A stretch of DNA of 64,000 nucleotides from Zygnema cylindricum (GCA_037447655.1 JBBHKE010000460.1:1-64000); one strand, 5' to 3'; counted from the stretch's first letter, positions 24,458-36,571 are shown. Numbers and translations are program-made. Notes: a model not told the origin generated them from the letters alone.

Positions 24458-24673
24458 TACACCGTGTATTAGGGTTAATAATTTTTACGCCACTTAAAGA
24501 TATCTTTTCTCCGTACACACTTGTCGGATTTCAAATTTGAGACGGCCAATCGGAAGCTGAGAATCGTACCTTTTAATCTCAACCGTCAGATCCACAATCC
24601 GACAAGTGTGTACGGAGAAAATATGTTAAAAGAGACGAAAAAAACATTAACACTAATAGCGATTCGCGGTGTA
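24458..24673. mobile_element. MITE type B (copy B5)
   Basis: TACACCGTGTATTAGGGTTA at the left and GCGATTCGCGGTGTA at the right, with the standard long internal arms. Confidence 0.8.
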
Positions 24674-24689
24674 GTGGATTGTCAAATTA

Positions 24690-25190
24690 CAAACGTCCAA
24701 ATTTATACTAAACCATCCGTACATGTCCTCCAAATTTTGAAATTCCGTCAAATCTCTTGTTTGCGCATGTACGGAAATCAATTTGCAGGGATCTCGGACC
24801 TACGCTTTCATTCATGGGGTCCTTTGCAATATTTTGCGTCGTCGTCGCCTCTCCCCTCTCCCTCTCACACTGGCTTTTATCTCACACTATTTAGAATGAG
24901 ACGAGACAATATTGGTATAAAAATGAAAGATATTTAAAAAAAATATTTTTGACAATTTTTAGGTTTTTTTTTAATGGTAAATCTAGTGAGAAAAGTAGAA
25001 AAAACGAAAACGGTAAAACATGGCAAAAAGTATTTGAATCAGTGACGTCGACGTTGTCACAAGTGAGCATGATGTCACAATGTCACCAAACCCTAACATC
25101 TACAATTTCACAAAAATCTAGACGTCTACCATTGTCGTTGTTTTTGTTGGCGTCGCTAATCATCGGAAGTTTCGTAGTCTGCTTCAATCG
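24690..25190. mobile_element. F-family fragment (F3)
   Basis: From about 24750 it is collinear with F2/F1, including ATTGGTATAAAAATGAAAGA and GTGACGTCGACGTTGTCAC. Both termini are missing. It abuts the truncated Y3 gag remnant. Confidence 0.65.
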
Positions 25191-25199
25191 TTAAGAGTT

Positions 25200-25448
25200 G
25201 TCTCCTTTTCTTTCCCCTTTTCGGACACACTGTTGTCCCATCATATGCTTCCTCTGCTGCAGCAGATGTTGCTACAAAAAAAGCTTATTCCACCAAATCT
25301 CGGTGGTGTTCCCTGAGGTGGACGTTTCACTTGTCCATTAACAATTCCCTAGTATCGTTTTTCACACAAAGCCCTTGTCATCATGGCTTCCCAATAGATA
25401 AACCCTGATCCATTGAAGATGGGCACCCTAGAGGGTGGGCCCATAACC
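25200..25448 (-). pseudogene. Copia Y3 gag remnant with half-tRNA PBS
   Basis: Reading right to left, GGTTATGGGCCCACC (25448 downward) directly follows the LTR. A short gag start follows (GPPSRVP.FNGSG-like, as in the Y1 copy). It decays and stops at the F3 border. The rest of gag and all of pol are missing. Confidence 0.65.
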
Positions 25449-26466
25449 TGCAATTATGTGTCCTCCATTTGACTACAGTATTCACGAAGCCTCTAGATAG
25501 TTGTTAACTAACCCACTTTCAATGGCAACCACTGCTATCTAAGCAGGCAAACTGACAATCCGACTGCACTCCTGTGTAGCTTGGACTCTCCTGAGTCCGT
25601 AGGAAAAAGAATCTCTGAAAACGCCCAACCAAGCGATAAGTTATGGGGTGGCAAAGATGCCTATTTTTTACAAACCATCAAGGGGAGAGGTGACCAAAAA
25701 CCACTAAGTCCTGATTCTCTCAAATAACTCCTATCTACTGAAGTACGGACCAATTATATTGCTGTACCGTACCAAAGTACTACCACCAGTGTACCTTATG
25801 TACGGCAAATGTACGACAAGGCTATTACGTGGACCCTTGCCCTCTTTTTACTCGTCCATAAGTTCCTCGGAATTCCCGCGACCAAATGTGATCTCTCCAC
25901 GTGGCGCCAGGTCATGCCATGTCACAAAACGCCAAAGTGACCACTCCGGGATTTCGGCGATGATGTGCGCCGTTGGATATAAACTGAAATGCAATCTCAA
26001 CCGTTACAAATACTCGCGCAATACTTGATTCGTTGTCAAAACAAAATGAGTGGTATACGTTTCGAAATAGTATAGTACTTCGTACTTTACATAACTCTAT
26101 CTATGCATGTCGTACACAGTTTCAGTTAAATGAATTTGTTCACTCCTAAATAAATATATATCTATCATACCCTATAGCATTTAGCATTGGTCCTAGTCTA
26201 ATAGGATAAAGCTGACAGCTACCAGCCAACCTGACGGACAGCAGGTACCGCGATCAAGTCCTACGTCCGTCAAGTCTCTTTTCATTAAACTACTAAAAAT
26301 AACAGCCTGTTTGAACTAAGGCAGCCATGGTTGAACCACCCTCTCTATCCTTTAGTGACTACAACAAGAATGGGGGCAAGAGAGAGGAGGTGGAGGCAGG
26401 TTGTCCGTCCTTTTCTTTTCCTTTTATACAAACATATTTATACCTATAAATCTATTAATTTCAACA
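25449..26466 (-). mobile_element. 5' LTR of copia Y3
   Basis: 1018 bp on the minus strand, from TGTTGAAATTAATAG (26466) to ...ATAATTGCA (25449), followed by the PBS. It matches the LTRs at 58490-60551 in order: GAGAG-rich patch, tRNA-like block at about 26205-26275, GCCACGTGG promoter-like region near 25900, and a CTGAGTCC block. No partner LTR or intact target duplication is visible. Confidence 0.75.
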
Positions 26467-27240
26467 CGCTCATGTAAAAATACGCGTGCTTGACGCAATA
26501 AATTCCGCAGCTCGCCGTTCATACACAAATCACGTGCGAGACGCCATAAATTTCGCGCCTCGCCGCTCATATAAATATATGCGCGCACAAATGAAGCAAA
26601 AGTGCAAAAGTGATAAGTGCAACGAACAAGTGGCGAGCGGCGGAATATACGGCGTCTCCAACGGCGTCTGCAACGGCGGCTTCCTTCTGAAGACGGAGTG
26701 GAGGATAGGTAAAAAATACGCTCGCGCAAATGAACCACCGTCTTTTTTTTTGAAAATGTCCATACAGCTTTCCATACATTTGAGACGGAGTGGAGGATAG
26801 GTGAAAAATACGCGCGCGCAAATGAACCACCGTCTCTTTTTTTGAAAATGGCCTTACACCTTTCTGTACATTGAGACGTACGCAATTTACGAAAGCTACG
26901 AAACAAACGAATACAACGTAGTTTTCGTAAAAAAGTCCAAATCTGTACGAATTGGACATCTATGTTTTTTTAAATATAAAACATGATTACTAGAGACTCG
27001 TCAAGATTCTCCAAACTTTTGGGCGAAAACTTCGACCGTCTAAGTTTGAGTTTTCGAAGCAAACACTCTTGTCCAGTGTGTGGCAAGTCTCCTCAACTCT
27101 CCCCAGGAGGAGACTTGCCACACAGTGGATGTTTCGATTGGTACACTTCGAAACAAAAGATATGACCCACGCGCGGACGAGCGATTACAACCTAACATTT
27201 TACAAAGGTCATGTGCCTTTGTACAAGCTAGACTCAAATC
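26467..27240. repeat. Repeat-rich spacer with a 92-bp tandem duplication
   Basis: At 26692-26875 a unit of about 92 bp (GACGGAGTGGAGGATAGGT...) occurs twice in tandem. The Arg-rich and Phe-rich ORFs on the minus strand come from it. GCGCGC-containing words are frequent. No gene. Confidence 0.6.
27072..27129. repeat. 23-bp hairpin
   Basis: Arms TCCAGTGTGTGGCAAGTC... and GAGGAGACTTGCCACACAG... pair over 23 bp with one mismatch around a 12-base loop. It resembles the E1 hairpin in arm length and in the CCAGTGTG start. Confidence 0.85.
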
Positions 27241-27543
27241 ATAGTTCAAAAGTAGGTGAAAGTAGGCCCATACAATATGCCTATTGTACGCAAAACATAC
27301 AATATGACCTTAAGACCCATATTGTATTCGGACCTATTTGGACCAATTAAAATTTCCGGACAAAAAATTGCACCAATTGAAACATTCGGACCAAAAATAT
27401 TTATTTACACCGTCAGATTTGGACGATCGGACGGTCGCTGATCAAAATAGTGATCTAAGAAGATCACATGAAAAGCCCATAAAACAGCTTACGCTAAAGT
27501 CGGCGACCAAAGGCCTACCATAAAAAGCCTACTTTTGAACTAT
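27241..27543. mobile_element. MITE J1
   Basis: Left ATAGTTCAAAAGTAGG, right CCTACTTTTGAACTAT, inverted matches. The interior carries AAACCGTCAGATTTGGACG and AAGATCACATG, also found in J2-J4. No coding capacity. Confidence 0.75.
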
Positions 27544-27638
27544 GATTCAAATCTTCAAAAAACGACGAAAAAGTCTTTGCCAGCGGATATCCCTCTGACG
27601 CTTCTTTTACTTCGCGGAGACGACTTTGCGTTTCAAAC

Positions 27639-27974
27639 ATATTTCAAAAGTAGGTGAAAGTTGGCCAATACAATATGACTTTAAGACCCATATTGTATTG
27701 GTCTCAAAATGGAAAAAAAATATTAACAGGGTTGAGTTGCACATCGATCGATAGAGAATTAAACGTCATGTCTAAATTTTGAAAAACATTCGGACATGAA
27801 CTTATTTTTTTGTGAGTTTTGAGGTATACTTTATTTAAACCGTCAGATCTGGACGATTGGACGGTCTCTGATCAAAGTAGCGACCTAAGAAGATCACATG
27901 AAAAGCCCATAACACAACTTACGATAAAGGTGCCTACAAATGGCCTCCAATAGAAACGCCTACTATTGAATTAT
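27639..27974. mobile_element. MITE J2
   Basis: About 95 bp after J1, same orientation and same interior blocks (ACCCATATTGTATTGG, AAACCGTCAGATCTGGACG). The ends are more degraded (TTTCAAAAGTAGG / CCTACTATTGAATTATG). Confidence 0.7.
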
Positions 27975-28213
27975 GGTTTGAAACATATTGGTATAGTTTG
28001 TATATCGTTAAAATACGCACGTATACAAATTAAAATTTAATTCAGCTTTACAAATCTTAAATTTTGGCCGTGTGTATAGATACGTCGTTCAAATTCAGTA
28101 CTTTTCAAATCTGTCAATATTCCTTGCCGGTTGAACATGATCCTACGTGGTTCCAATCGCAATTCAACACGTACGCAATTGGTGCCTCGTTGGCACAACT
28201 TGATGGAGAAGTG
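27975..28213. other. No gene seen
   Basis: AT-rich spacer between J2 and hAT element K1. It supplies the ATACAAAT target site. Confidence 0.5.
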
Positions 28214-28221
28214 ATACAAAT

Positions 28222-29035
28222 TAGTGTTGGGTATCTGGGAAACTCACATCGCGATAATTTTGATATTCGATATATCGAATATCGATCGAGCGAAATCCTC
28301 GATATATCGTACCGGGACGAACATAAATTATTGCGATATGTATTATTCTTAAAATTTAATATTTTATATTTTTATGTAATATGCTATTTTAGCGAAAAAA
28401 TAAATTGTCTAATACGCCACGTACGACGTGATTTCGGTTCCTTGACATAAAAGTAGACGCCTCAAATAGTAATCGACAAAAAAGTACTAATTCTGTAATT
28501 CATAATATGACTTATTTAGGGTATGGTTACATCAGGAGGTCTTTGTAATAATACGGACAACAAAAATTTTGTATTACAGTGGCCTCGATTACATTGCGTA
28601 TCGTCTGTAAATAAGTTTTTACATACACGTTTTGCTTTAGGTGGCTCCACGTAAGTTGACGATCAAATCTCTAAAACCGTCAAAGATTTGGAAACCGACC
28701 AGCGTACTTGCGTAATATGTTTGTGTACTTTGCAAATGTACCGCGTCACTCTACTTCAGAGATCTCCATCACTCTACTAACTTTCAAGAAAAAACCGTAT
28801 TTCTTTTCGGCAAAGATTTTATGATCACCTTGTGCGAAGTCACGTGACTTAAGAGACATGTGGATTTTTTTTTAATAGCCTCGATATATCGGCGTTACGA
28901 TATATTAGGGATATATCAAGGAAATAAATCGCGATATTTTGATAATTGATACGTCGAAACGATATATCGATAATTAGGTACCTGAAATTTGATATATATC
29001 GAATATCGACAAATGGTCCTCGATACCCAACACTA
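28222..29035. mobile_element. hAT-like non-autonomous element K1 with 8-bp duplication
   Basis: 814 bp from TAGTGTTGGGTATC to GATACCCAACACTA (perfect 14-bp inverted ends). It is flanked by ATACAAAT at 28214-28221 and 29036-29043. An 8-bp duplication and TAGTGTTG-type ends point to the hAT superfamily. Both subterminal regions are dense in CGATATATCG-type palindromes. No transposase is present. Confidence 0.9.
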
Positions 29036-29104
29036 ATACAAATATTACTGCCAGTAAACTAGTTCGTACGATTACTGGAAACGCGTGATGGAGGTTCACC
29101 CATA

Positions 29105-29880
29105 GGGTGAAGTTCCATTAGACGAAAAGTGAGGTTGTTTACAAAAATTCGGACCTCTCCGTACTACGCTGTACTTATTATTTTGTTTTTTTACAGAAAA
29201 CAATATTACAGAGAATCTTACCAATATCCTCCAAAAGTCTGGGAGTTAATAATGACTGTTGGATATTTTTTCGCGAAGCATTCGCTTCGAAAGTTCCTGT
29301 AATTGGTGATGTTTCTTGCAAGGTACATCACCAATTTCAGAAAAAATTGAGCCGCGACACGTTCGATAAAAAACATACGTGTCAAGATAGGAAGCAACGG
29401 AATCGAAATATTTCGCACACAATAAACGCATTAAAAAACCAACCAAAAAATGTAAACGAAATCTCGTAACACACTTTTGTCACGCTATTTTTGTTAGCGC
29501 CCATTCGTCACAATATTTTTGGCAGCGCTCATTTGTTACACTATTTTTGGCAACGCTCATTCGTCACGAGTAAAAACAATTCGTCACATATAAAAACATG
29601 AACCCTAAGAAAATCTGGTGGGTATCAAACAAGGCGTCTGCCAAGAGTACACCAGTTGCGTTGAACAATGACCTGGTACGCACGTATATGGTACGCAAAT
29701 GAAGCTTTTTGGTCGTTGTGAAAATCATTGACGATTTTTAATGTCAAATCTAAAGTTACGTGGCAACCGTCTTTTGCTAACACGTGGATTACAGACTCTG
29801 CGCAATGGAACTTCGTTCAACTTGTAGCATTATGTAATATTGGCCGTGCAATTACATAATTTCCTAATGGAACCTCACCC
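29105..29880. mobile_element. E-type element E2
   Basis: GGGTGAAGTTCCATTAG at the left and CTAATGGAACCTCACCC at the right are inverted ends like those of E1. The flanks are ATA and TAA, so the 3-bp duplication is not clean. A hairpin with 16-bp arms sits at 29297-29340 (TAATTGGTGATGT and inverse, one mismatch). A TTTTTGGCAACGCTCATTCG-type short repeat follows at about 29480-29570. Confidence 0.7.
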
Positions 29881-29999
29881 TAATTTTGAGTGCAATTTCA
29901 CTTGTATACGCGTCTATTTTAGTCTTTGTTTTGTTCTTTGGTACATTATAATAGTTCCCTAATCCACACTATTTATGTCGAATCCAAATTAGATTCAAC

Positions 30000-30130
30000 A
30001 ACACTAATTACAAAATGCCTTAACTAACTTAAAAAAACAATTTGAGTTATTAAGTCTATTTTAGGTTCAAAGGTCAAAATTTTGGGGCACTGAATTAGCG
30101 TTATAAACATTAATAGCGATTCAAGGTGTA
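30000..30130. mobile_element. MITE type C fragment (C3)
   Basis: The right half of a C element (AAAATTTTGGGGCACTG ... GCGATTCAAGGTGTA). The left end is not recognisable. As with C2, its right end abuts a G repeat. Confidence 0.55.
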
Positions 30131-30470
30131 ATGGTAGGTATCTACAAAGCCTTCAATTTTTTTCGTTTTTTGCTTACTTAGGCGTACTTGAACACCTAGC
30201 CGAATCCGACCGATCCCTAAAATTTGGCACCCGAATTCGTTTTGGGTTCGAAGTGGTCGGCCGGGTATGGCACTTATTTGTGGTATGGCCGGGTGTGTGA
30301 CTTAGAATTTATTTGTGACTATTTTGTGACCCCTGCTCACCGTTCGGTAACCGGTAATTATCGTTATCGGTTTTATTGCGATAATTTTTTAACCGATACA
30401 CAACACTACTTAGAATAGTCTCCGTTCAATTTCCTTATGTGATTCGTATATAAAGTACAAAGGTAATTAT
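30131..30470. repeat. G repeat copy and hAT-like K remnant
   Basis: 30131-30330 matches the G segment after C2. 30340-30413 is a short K-like right end (CGATACACAACACTA) with GATAAT palindromes. Confidence 0.5.
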
Positions 30471-30684
30471 TACACCGTTCATCGCTATTAGTGTTAATAT
30501 TTTTCTTTTGCCACATAAAAAATATTTTCTTTATACACACTTGTCCTATTTCAGATGGAGACCCCCAATCAAAAGCTGACAACCTTGGCTTTCAATCGCA
30601 ACAATCACATCCATAATCCGAAAGCGTGTATGGAGAAAAGATGTTTTAAGTCGCAAAAAAAAACACTAACAACTTATAGCGATA

Positions 30685-31661
30685 TGTTGTAATTGGAAAT
30701 CATTATTTCAGTAGATAGGGCTGTGAGAGGAGACTTAAATAACTTAGAATATTTTCTAAGTAGTATGCTGTAGTACTTACCTCAATTAGTATTGCAGTAG
30801 CAAAAAGTACAATAGAGTGTATTGTACTTTTACAAGGACGCGTGTCGGCAAAAGAGACGTATGCATGTTTTACGAAGTGGCGCCGACAGTCAGTTACTTG
30901 TGTCACACAAGAGACGATTGGATTCACCGGATTAGACGAACGAAATCTGAACCGGTTATTCCGAAAATATATGGTACGGTCCAACGCTATGATCATTGAT
31001 GGAATTCGTGCCAACGGACGCGATTCACCTGGGACCACAAACGTGATTCACGTGGGACCACAATTGGCAAAACACTCAAGTGTTTTGTACTACACTGCCA
31101 CAGTAGGCTGGACTTTAGCGACTACCGCTGACTAAGCACCTAGAACATTTATTGTAAAGAACATTGTTTTGTAGTCTAGTGCATTAAAAAATAGTGTTTC
31201 ATTAATTAGGTTTTTTGAAAATAATAATTAGGTTTTTGGAGTTACTCATGGTACAGTAAAGTACAGGCTAGATACTTTGTCGTAAGACAAGATAGTTTTG
31301 TAGTACGGTTACCCAAATTAGTGTGACCAGCAGATACTCCTGTGAGTATATAATTTAGGACTTAGCCAATTTTGTAGTATCCAGTTTTGGGAATATTATT
31401 TTCTAAGGGAAGTTTTTGAGAACTTCCAGACATCATATCTTATGGTTTACTGAGTCTTTTGAGCTGCAATTTTTCGAATTGTCAGTTTAATGTGTTGTGT
31501 ATCACTTTGACAAATTTGAGGCATATTGGCCTTTTGAGTCAAATTTTGTGTTAGATCAAAGTTGGCTGTTGAGTAGGAGTTTTGATAGTTTCTGCTATTT
31601 TAATGTCTACTTCCACTACTAATGTTGGTTCTCCTCCTGCAACGGTGGTTGTAGAACAACA
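30685..31661 (+). mobile_element. 5' LTR of copia X1
   Basis: 977 bp from TGTTGTAATTGG to ...GAACAACA, with perfect TGTTGT/ACAACA ends. The right border is fixed by the PBS at 31662 and by the 3' LTR at 41988-42951, which ends at the equivalent point next to its target duplication. The LTR contains the gag start codon (31603). Confidence 0.85.
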
Positions 31662-32933
31662 GGTTATGGGCCTTTTGTCAAGAATTTCTATCTTCAATGG
31701 CCAAAAGCATGCATACCGGGCCGCGATGGTTGAATCGTTGTTTGAAACTATTGACTTATTAGGGGTCCTGGATGGCTCCTTTGATGAAACTGATCGGAGT
31801 TGGGCGAAAAATAATTCAATGGCAAGGAACAATCTAATTCTTTGTATTTCAGAAAATCTGGTGATGTCTCGACTGAAAATGAAGAAGGCGAGGGAGATTT
31901 GGACATCCCTAAAATCTGCTTTTGAGAAAGCGAACGTCCAGGAGGAGCTCATGTTGGCTAGAAAAATTTGGAGGTACAAATACTCGGGGGGAACTATGGT
32001 CGAGTATTGTGCCAACTTTCGTGCACTTATTGATGCACACTCTTCTGTAGGGGGGTCATTTCCTGAGTTTCAGCTGACAGCTCTGCTTATTAGAGGTCTT
32101 CTTATTAGCATGAAAGGTGTGTCTGCTCAGTTAAAAAGTCATGATAAAGCTAGTTAGTCATTTCAATTAGCATATAATCTTATATTGGAGGAAGAGTCTA
32201 ATGCTAAACTCCTTGAAAGAGAAGGAAAGGTTGAAGCTTTTGCTACAAAATTTGACAAAAGAAATCAGGTTAATAAGAATAGGAATCAGCTTAACCAAAT
32301 TAGAATCAGTTTAATTAGTTTAATCAGAGGCCAAATAGACAATCTTCTACTCTTTGTTTTTATTGCTCATAGAAAGGTCATGGATACAGGTACTGTCCTA
32401 AGCTGAAAAAGATTAATGAGACAGGTTTATAGAGGGCAGGTTGGCAGCAAAGCCAATATCACAGGGGCTTTTCTGGAAATCCTACCCGTGACAATGCTAT
32501 CTTTTCAGCTTTTGTAACTGATGCAGATGAGTCTCTGAGCTTCAAAGAGCAAGAACAGGCGGAGTTTATTGTTATGGCGGCAGCCATGGAGGGCCTTAAG
32601 GATGCACAATGGATCATGGACACGGGAGCATCGGCCCACATGTGTTGGAACAAGGCGACTTTTACAAATCTGCAACAAACGTCTCCAAAGAGTATCTACT
32701 ATGCTTGTGGCATGAGTGTTCAAACCTCAGCTAAGGGTGATGTATCTTTAATGGTATATGAGGGGGGAAAGTCGGTTGAAAGAACCCTTCACAATATTTT
32801 GTATGTTGCAAACTCTAAAAAGAATCTTTTCTCTACATCATTAGTGGAGAGCAAAGGCTTTGCAGTCATTCTGAAATGAGGTAGACAGGTTGTTAGCAAG
32901 AAAAGAAAAGTAGCAGTAACAGGTATTAGAGAT
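31603..32933 (+). pseudogene. Copia X1 gag and protease start, broken
   Basis: The ORF starts at ATG 31603 inside the LTR, crosses the half-tRNA PBS (GGTTATGGGCC, 31662-31672), and continues as a UBN2-type copia gag: an FNG motif, SWAKNNSMA, MVEYC, LLIRGL. It stops at 32155 (TAG where the X2 relative has TGG). Beyond the stop, a CCHC zinc knuckle (32355-32396) holds an internal stop. The protease motif MDTGASAHMC lies at about 32613-32645. Homology to X2 runs to 32933, where a solo LTR is inserted. Not functional. Confidence 0.8.
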
Positions 32934-34191
32934 TGAAGTTCTATGGGCTCCATCCCCCCCACAGAATTCACAAATCCAAAGAAGCTTATCTAGATAGTGC
33001 CAACTCCAAGTTGATATAAACCCAAATTACTGACCTTTTGAAAATCAGAACCCCAATACAGACTTTTTGTGTGCTAAGTTCCATCACAGAATGCAAAGTT
33101 TCAATATGAGTTTTGGACACATTCACCCACTTTGAATTTCCATTAGAAATGTAGCCACCTTGGTACGCAAAGAATCTGACCCAGTACACCCCTGTGTAGC
33201 CTGGACTCCCTTGAGTCCGCACCCAAAAGAATCACTAAAATTGCTCACCTGAGCATTAAGTTATGGCTGTTCAAAGACAACTAATTTATACAGAATGCCT
33301 CTGGGAGATAGGGCTTCAAAAAAAGTCAGAGTACTAAGAACCTACTCAGATTATCATACACTATATAATGTACATACAAAGTATGATAGCCGCCGTACTT
33401 TATGTACGGAATTACACGGCACCACTCTCGGTCTGCCACGTGGCAAACAAGTTGTCGCCATTCTGTCCCTTTCTTCTCCAGCATCGGATGGTGCCACGTG
33501 TCATTTTCCTCCATTTTCGCGAAGCATCGCCAAAATAGTCATTCGGGTAGGTAGGCACTCACGAGTGCCGTCCGTTTGAAAAACGACGATCAATGTCAGC
33601 CGTTCGATCTTGACGACGCGCCAAATCTTTTTCCGGCGGTTGAGTTTCTAAGGCCGTCGTCTTTTTCACGTCCGTTGAAATTCTAGCGACGTCAATTCAG
33701 TCCATAAAATGAAAGCGTCGTCATTTACGCTATATTAAAGTATTGAACCATATATGTCTATTATTTGTTAACACATTAGTGGATAAGGCTAATTACCTCT
33801 AGTGGTTCATAAACCTAGGTTCAAATATAGGCAAATGCAATATTTGGACATCTATTTGTTGGTATTCTCTACCTATTAACCTTTATATATTTATTGTACT
33901 CTATATATCTCAACATTATTCTTAAACTATAGGATAAAGCTACAAGCTGTAAGTGAAGATGGACAGTAGGTACCAAAATCAAATCTTGTGTTTGTAAAAT
34001 AACCTTTTGTTGTAAATCTACTAAACCTACTCGCTGTCTCTCTAAAGAGCTTTGGAAGACACGACTCTAGCTCCCTCTCTAGCCATCGGTGAATACGACA
34101 ATATAAGGGGCTTGGAGAAGGGAGATAGAGACAAACTGCCTCTACCTTTTTCTATCCCAATATAGACCTAAAAAATACACAAATATCAACA
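32934..34191 (-). mobile_element. Solo LTR (Y-related) inside X1
   Basis: About 1258 bp, minus orientation, from TGTTGATATTTGTG (34191) to ...AGAACTTCA (32934). Flanked by GAGAT (32929-32933) and AAGAT (34192-34196), a 4-of-5 target duplication. X1 homology (the AGAGATGCTAACAAAATG region of X2) stops on the left and resumes on the right for about 25 bp. It contains LTR blocks shared with Y3 and Y4, including the CTTGAGTCCG block and CCACGTGGC words. Confidence 0.75.
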
Positions 34192-34219
34192 AAGATGCTA
34201 GCAAAATGTACCAAATGGA
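34192..34219 (+). pseudogene. 28-bp scrap of X1 pol
   Basis: AAGATGCTAGCAAAATGTAC... matches X2 pol around 38830. It is trapped between two inserted LTR sequences. Confidence 0.6.
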
Positions 34220-34490
34220 TGCAACTGTGAGACCTCCATAGGTCCTCAGAATGGACAGCTTGTAAGAAGCCTCTAGGATAAACCTGACCCCTTTGTGTTT
34301 CAGCAAGAAAAACTGCCACCCTGGAAGTCAAAAACAATGACAAAATTCACCCTAGTGAAGGCAAGACTCCCCTGAGTCGATAGCAAAAAGAATCTCTGAA
34401 TTTGCTCCCCTGAGCAGTATGTTATGGAGGGTCAAAGTTGACTTTTTGTACAAAAGCTCTTTGGGAGAGACGGTCATATCTACGGGATTT
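34220..34490 (-). mobile_element. LTR fragment, Y family
   Basis: TGCAACTGTGAGACCTCC at the left border matches the end of the Y2 LTR (49430). It runs parallel through the GACTC.CTGAGTCGATAGC block, then ends abruptly. Confidence 0.7.
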
Positions 34491-35448
34491 TTCCACTTTT
34501 TCCAGTTTCTACGTATTGTACGTGACTTTTGAAAAATACGCAAACAAATGTCTACTGTAAACTGAAACTGGCATATTACGGGAACTAATAAACAAAATAG
34601 TGTAACTGTTAGATTTTTACGTAAACTGTACGGTAGCTTACAAAAAAAAATCGATGCACGTATCCGTACTTCCTGTTCAGTAAACCGAACAGAATGTACA
34701 TGAATTGTACGGGAAAATAATATGACGTCTACAAATATTTCCAAAAAGAGACTCTGCGGCGTCACACTATTTGAGCGCAGTGAGTTCAAATTTTGTTCTG
34801 GCGTCCTCTTCAAATTTCGAAAAGAAACGCGAAAAATCACAGAAGACGCCATTACGGACGCCACGGCAAGAAGGGAAGAAGATTTAGAGTAAAAATAGTT
34901 GAAGGACATATAAGTTTTTTTTTTTGTTCTAATGTGATTGTTTTTATTTTTTTTTATCAATGTGTTACATCGTGCAATGTTGAATGATAAACAATAGAAT
35001 CTGCATATGGCCTAAATTTTTTTTTTTAAAGTTGCATGCTCTCGGAGAGGTAGAGAAAGAAGGCCATGGCTGCCTTTCAATGAAAGACAGGCAATTTTAT
35101 TATAATAAAAACGCATTCCGAAGGAATTGAACCTGCGCCTGTTTACGACATCTAATTCACACCGACCATAAACATCTAATTCACACCAACCATCCTTAAC
35201 CAATTGATGTAAATGTTCCGATACCTAAGAAAAGTGTGTGATAAAAATTTAATTAAATGATGATTTTCACCGCTCATTTAACGGAAAGCGTACAAACTGC
35301 GGTACATGTTCAATTCAATTTTTTTTAAATGTACGGATCTGTACGAAAAAAAATTCATTAACGTTTTTTCAAATGGACCACTCCAGTTTCTACGTATTGT
35401 ACGCTCGTTCGAAACGTGCGTAAAATACGTTTTGAACAACTATGATGT
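34491..35448. repeat. Unclassified repeat with direct terminal words and an LTR fragment
   Basis: CCAGTTTCTACGTATTGTACG-like words occur at both ends (about 34502 and 35382) in direct orientation. At about 35030-35225 is a + oriented Y-type LTR fragment with a GGCCATGGCTGCC word and, on the minus strand, the pol-III-like B-box GGTTCAATTCC. No gene. Confidence 0.5.
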
Positions 35449-35802
35449 ATAACATACAATATGACCTTAGCATCCATATTGTATGGGTCGCAAAATGAAA
35501 AAAAATAGTAACAGGGTTGAGTTGTTAATCGATAAAGAACTAAACGTCATGTCTAAATTTTCAAAATTCGGACAGAAATAAAATTTTATGTGTGTTTTGA
35601 CGTATTTTATATTTAAACCGTCAGATTTGGGCGAGCGGACATTTTTTGTGTGTTTTGACGTATTTTATATTTAAACCGTCAGATTTGGGCGAGCGGACGG
35701 TCGCTGATCAAAGTAGCGATCTAAAAAGATCACATAAAAAGCCAATAACACAACTTGCGCTTACCAAAGGCCTACCATAAAAACGCCTACTTTTGAACTA
35801 TG
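35449..35802. mobile_element. MITE J3 with internal duplication
   Basis: Same blocks as J1/J2, left end truncated, right end CCTACTTTTGAACTATG. A unit of about 58 bp (TGTGTGTTTTGACGTATTTT...GAGCGGAC) is repeated in tandem at 35583-35699. Confidence 0.7.
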
Positions 35803-36110
35803 TTATAATATATTAAGGGAATTGATCATGGCAGTGACTATTTTGGTTGGGCATAATCACTTACCTCATTTTGTCAAAAATTGAACGTTTAATTACACAT
35901 TGGTACAAGTAAAGTAACGTTGAGTCTAAATTTGACGGACAATCAGTTGGCCAGCTTTGACTTTCAAAATATTGTTTCAACCGCTTAAACTTTTGTTGTG
36001 CTTGCGAACTTCGACCGTCATGATATATTTAGCAATTCACACGGCCGACGGATGTTTACGGTAACAAAACTAAAGCAACCACATGTAAATAAAAGTGTTG
36101 CAGACAATCA
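35803..36110. other. No gene seen
   Basis: AT-rich sequence upstream of foldback element L. Confidence 0.45.
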
Positions 36111-36139
36111 CTTTTTGTCGTTACGTGAGCTCCACGGTG

Positions 36140-36571
36140 ACAACACGTTGGATATTAAATTAGCCGCAAAATTGAAATTTAGTCGTTTAAGCGTTACATT
36201 GAATTTAGACGCAAATTGAAACGAAACCTCTTTAAACTGAAGAACTGTAAGTCTTGTAAAGAAATATGAAAACGCACGAAATGAAATAAACATTTGTACA
36301 TTATAATAAAACGAACCGGCGTAAAAATATCTATTAAAATTAAATTTAAAAAATGCGCCTCTTCACGCGCGACGAAATCGATCCACACTATCTACAAATC
36401 AACATTCCCACGTTGACAGCAAAATTTCGTTTCGTGCATTTAAATATTTCCGTACAAGACTTACAGTACTCAATTTAAAGAGGTTTCGTTTCAATTTGCG
36501 TCTAAATTCAATGTAAGGCTTCGACAACTACATTTCAATCTTGCGGCTAAGTAAATATCGAACGTGTTTTC
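36140..36571. mobile_element. Foldback element L
   Basis: Arms of about 150 bp (36140-36297 and 36415-36571) are inverted copies, best over CTTACATTGAATTTAGACGC-type sequence and the AAACGAAACCTCTTTAAA block. The right arm ends exactly where the X2 LTR starts, so X2 probably inserted into it. Confidence 0.65.

Noticed and set aside
26424-26959. ORFs of 130-160 codons on the minus strand
   Set aside because: They arise from a 92-bp tandem duplication and GC-poor flanks. The frames overlap with no domain.
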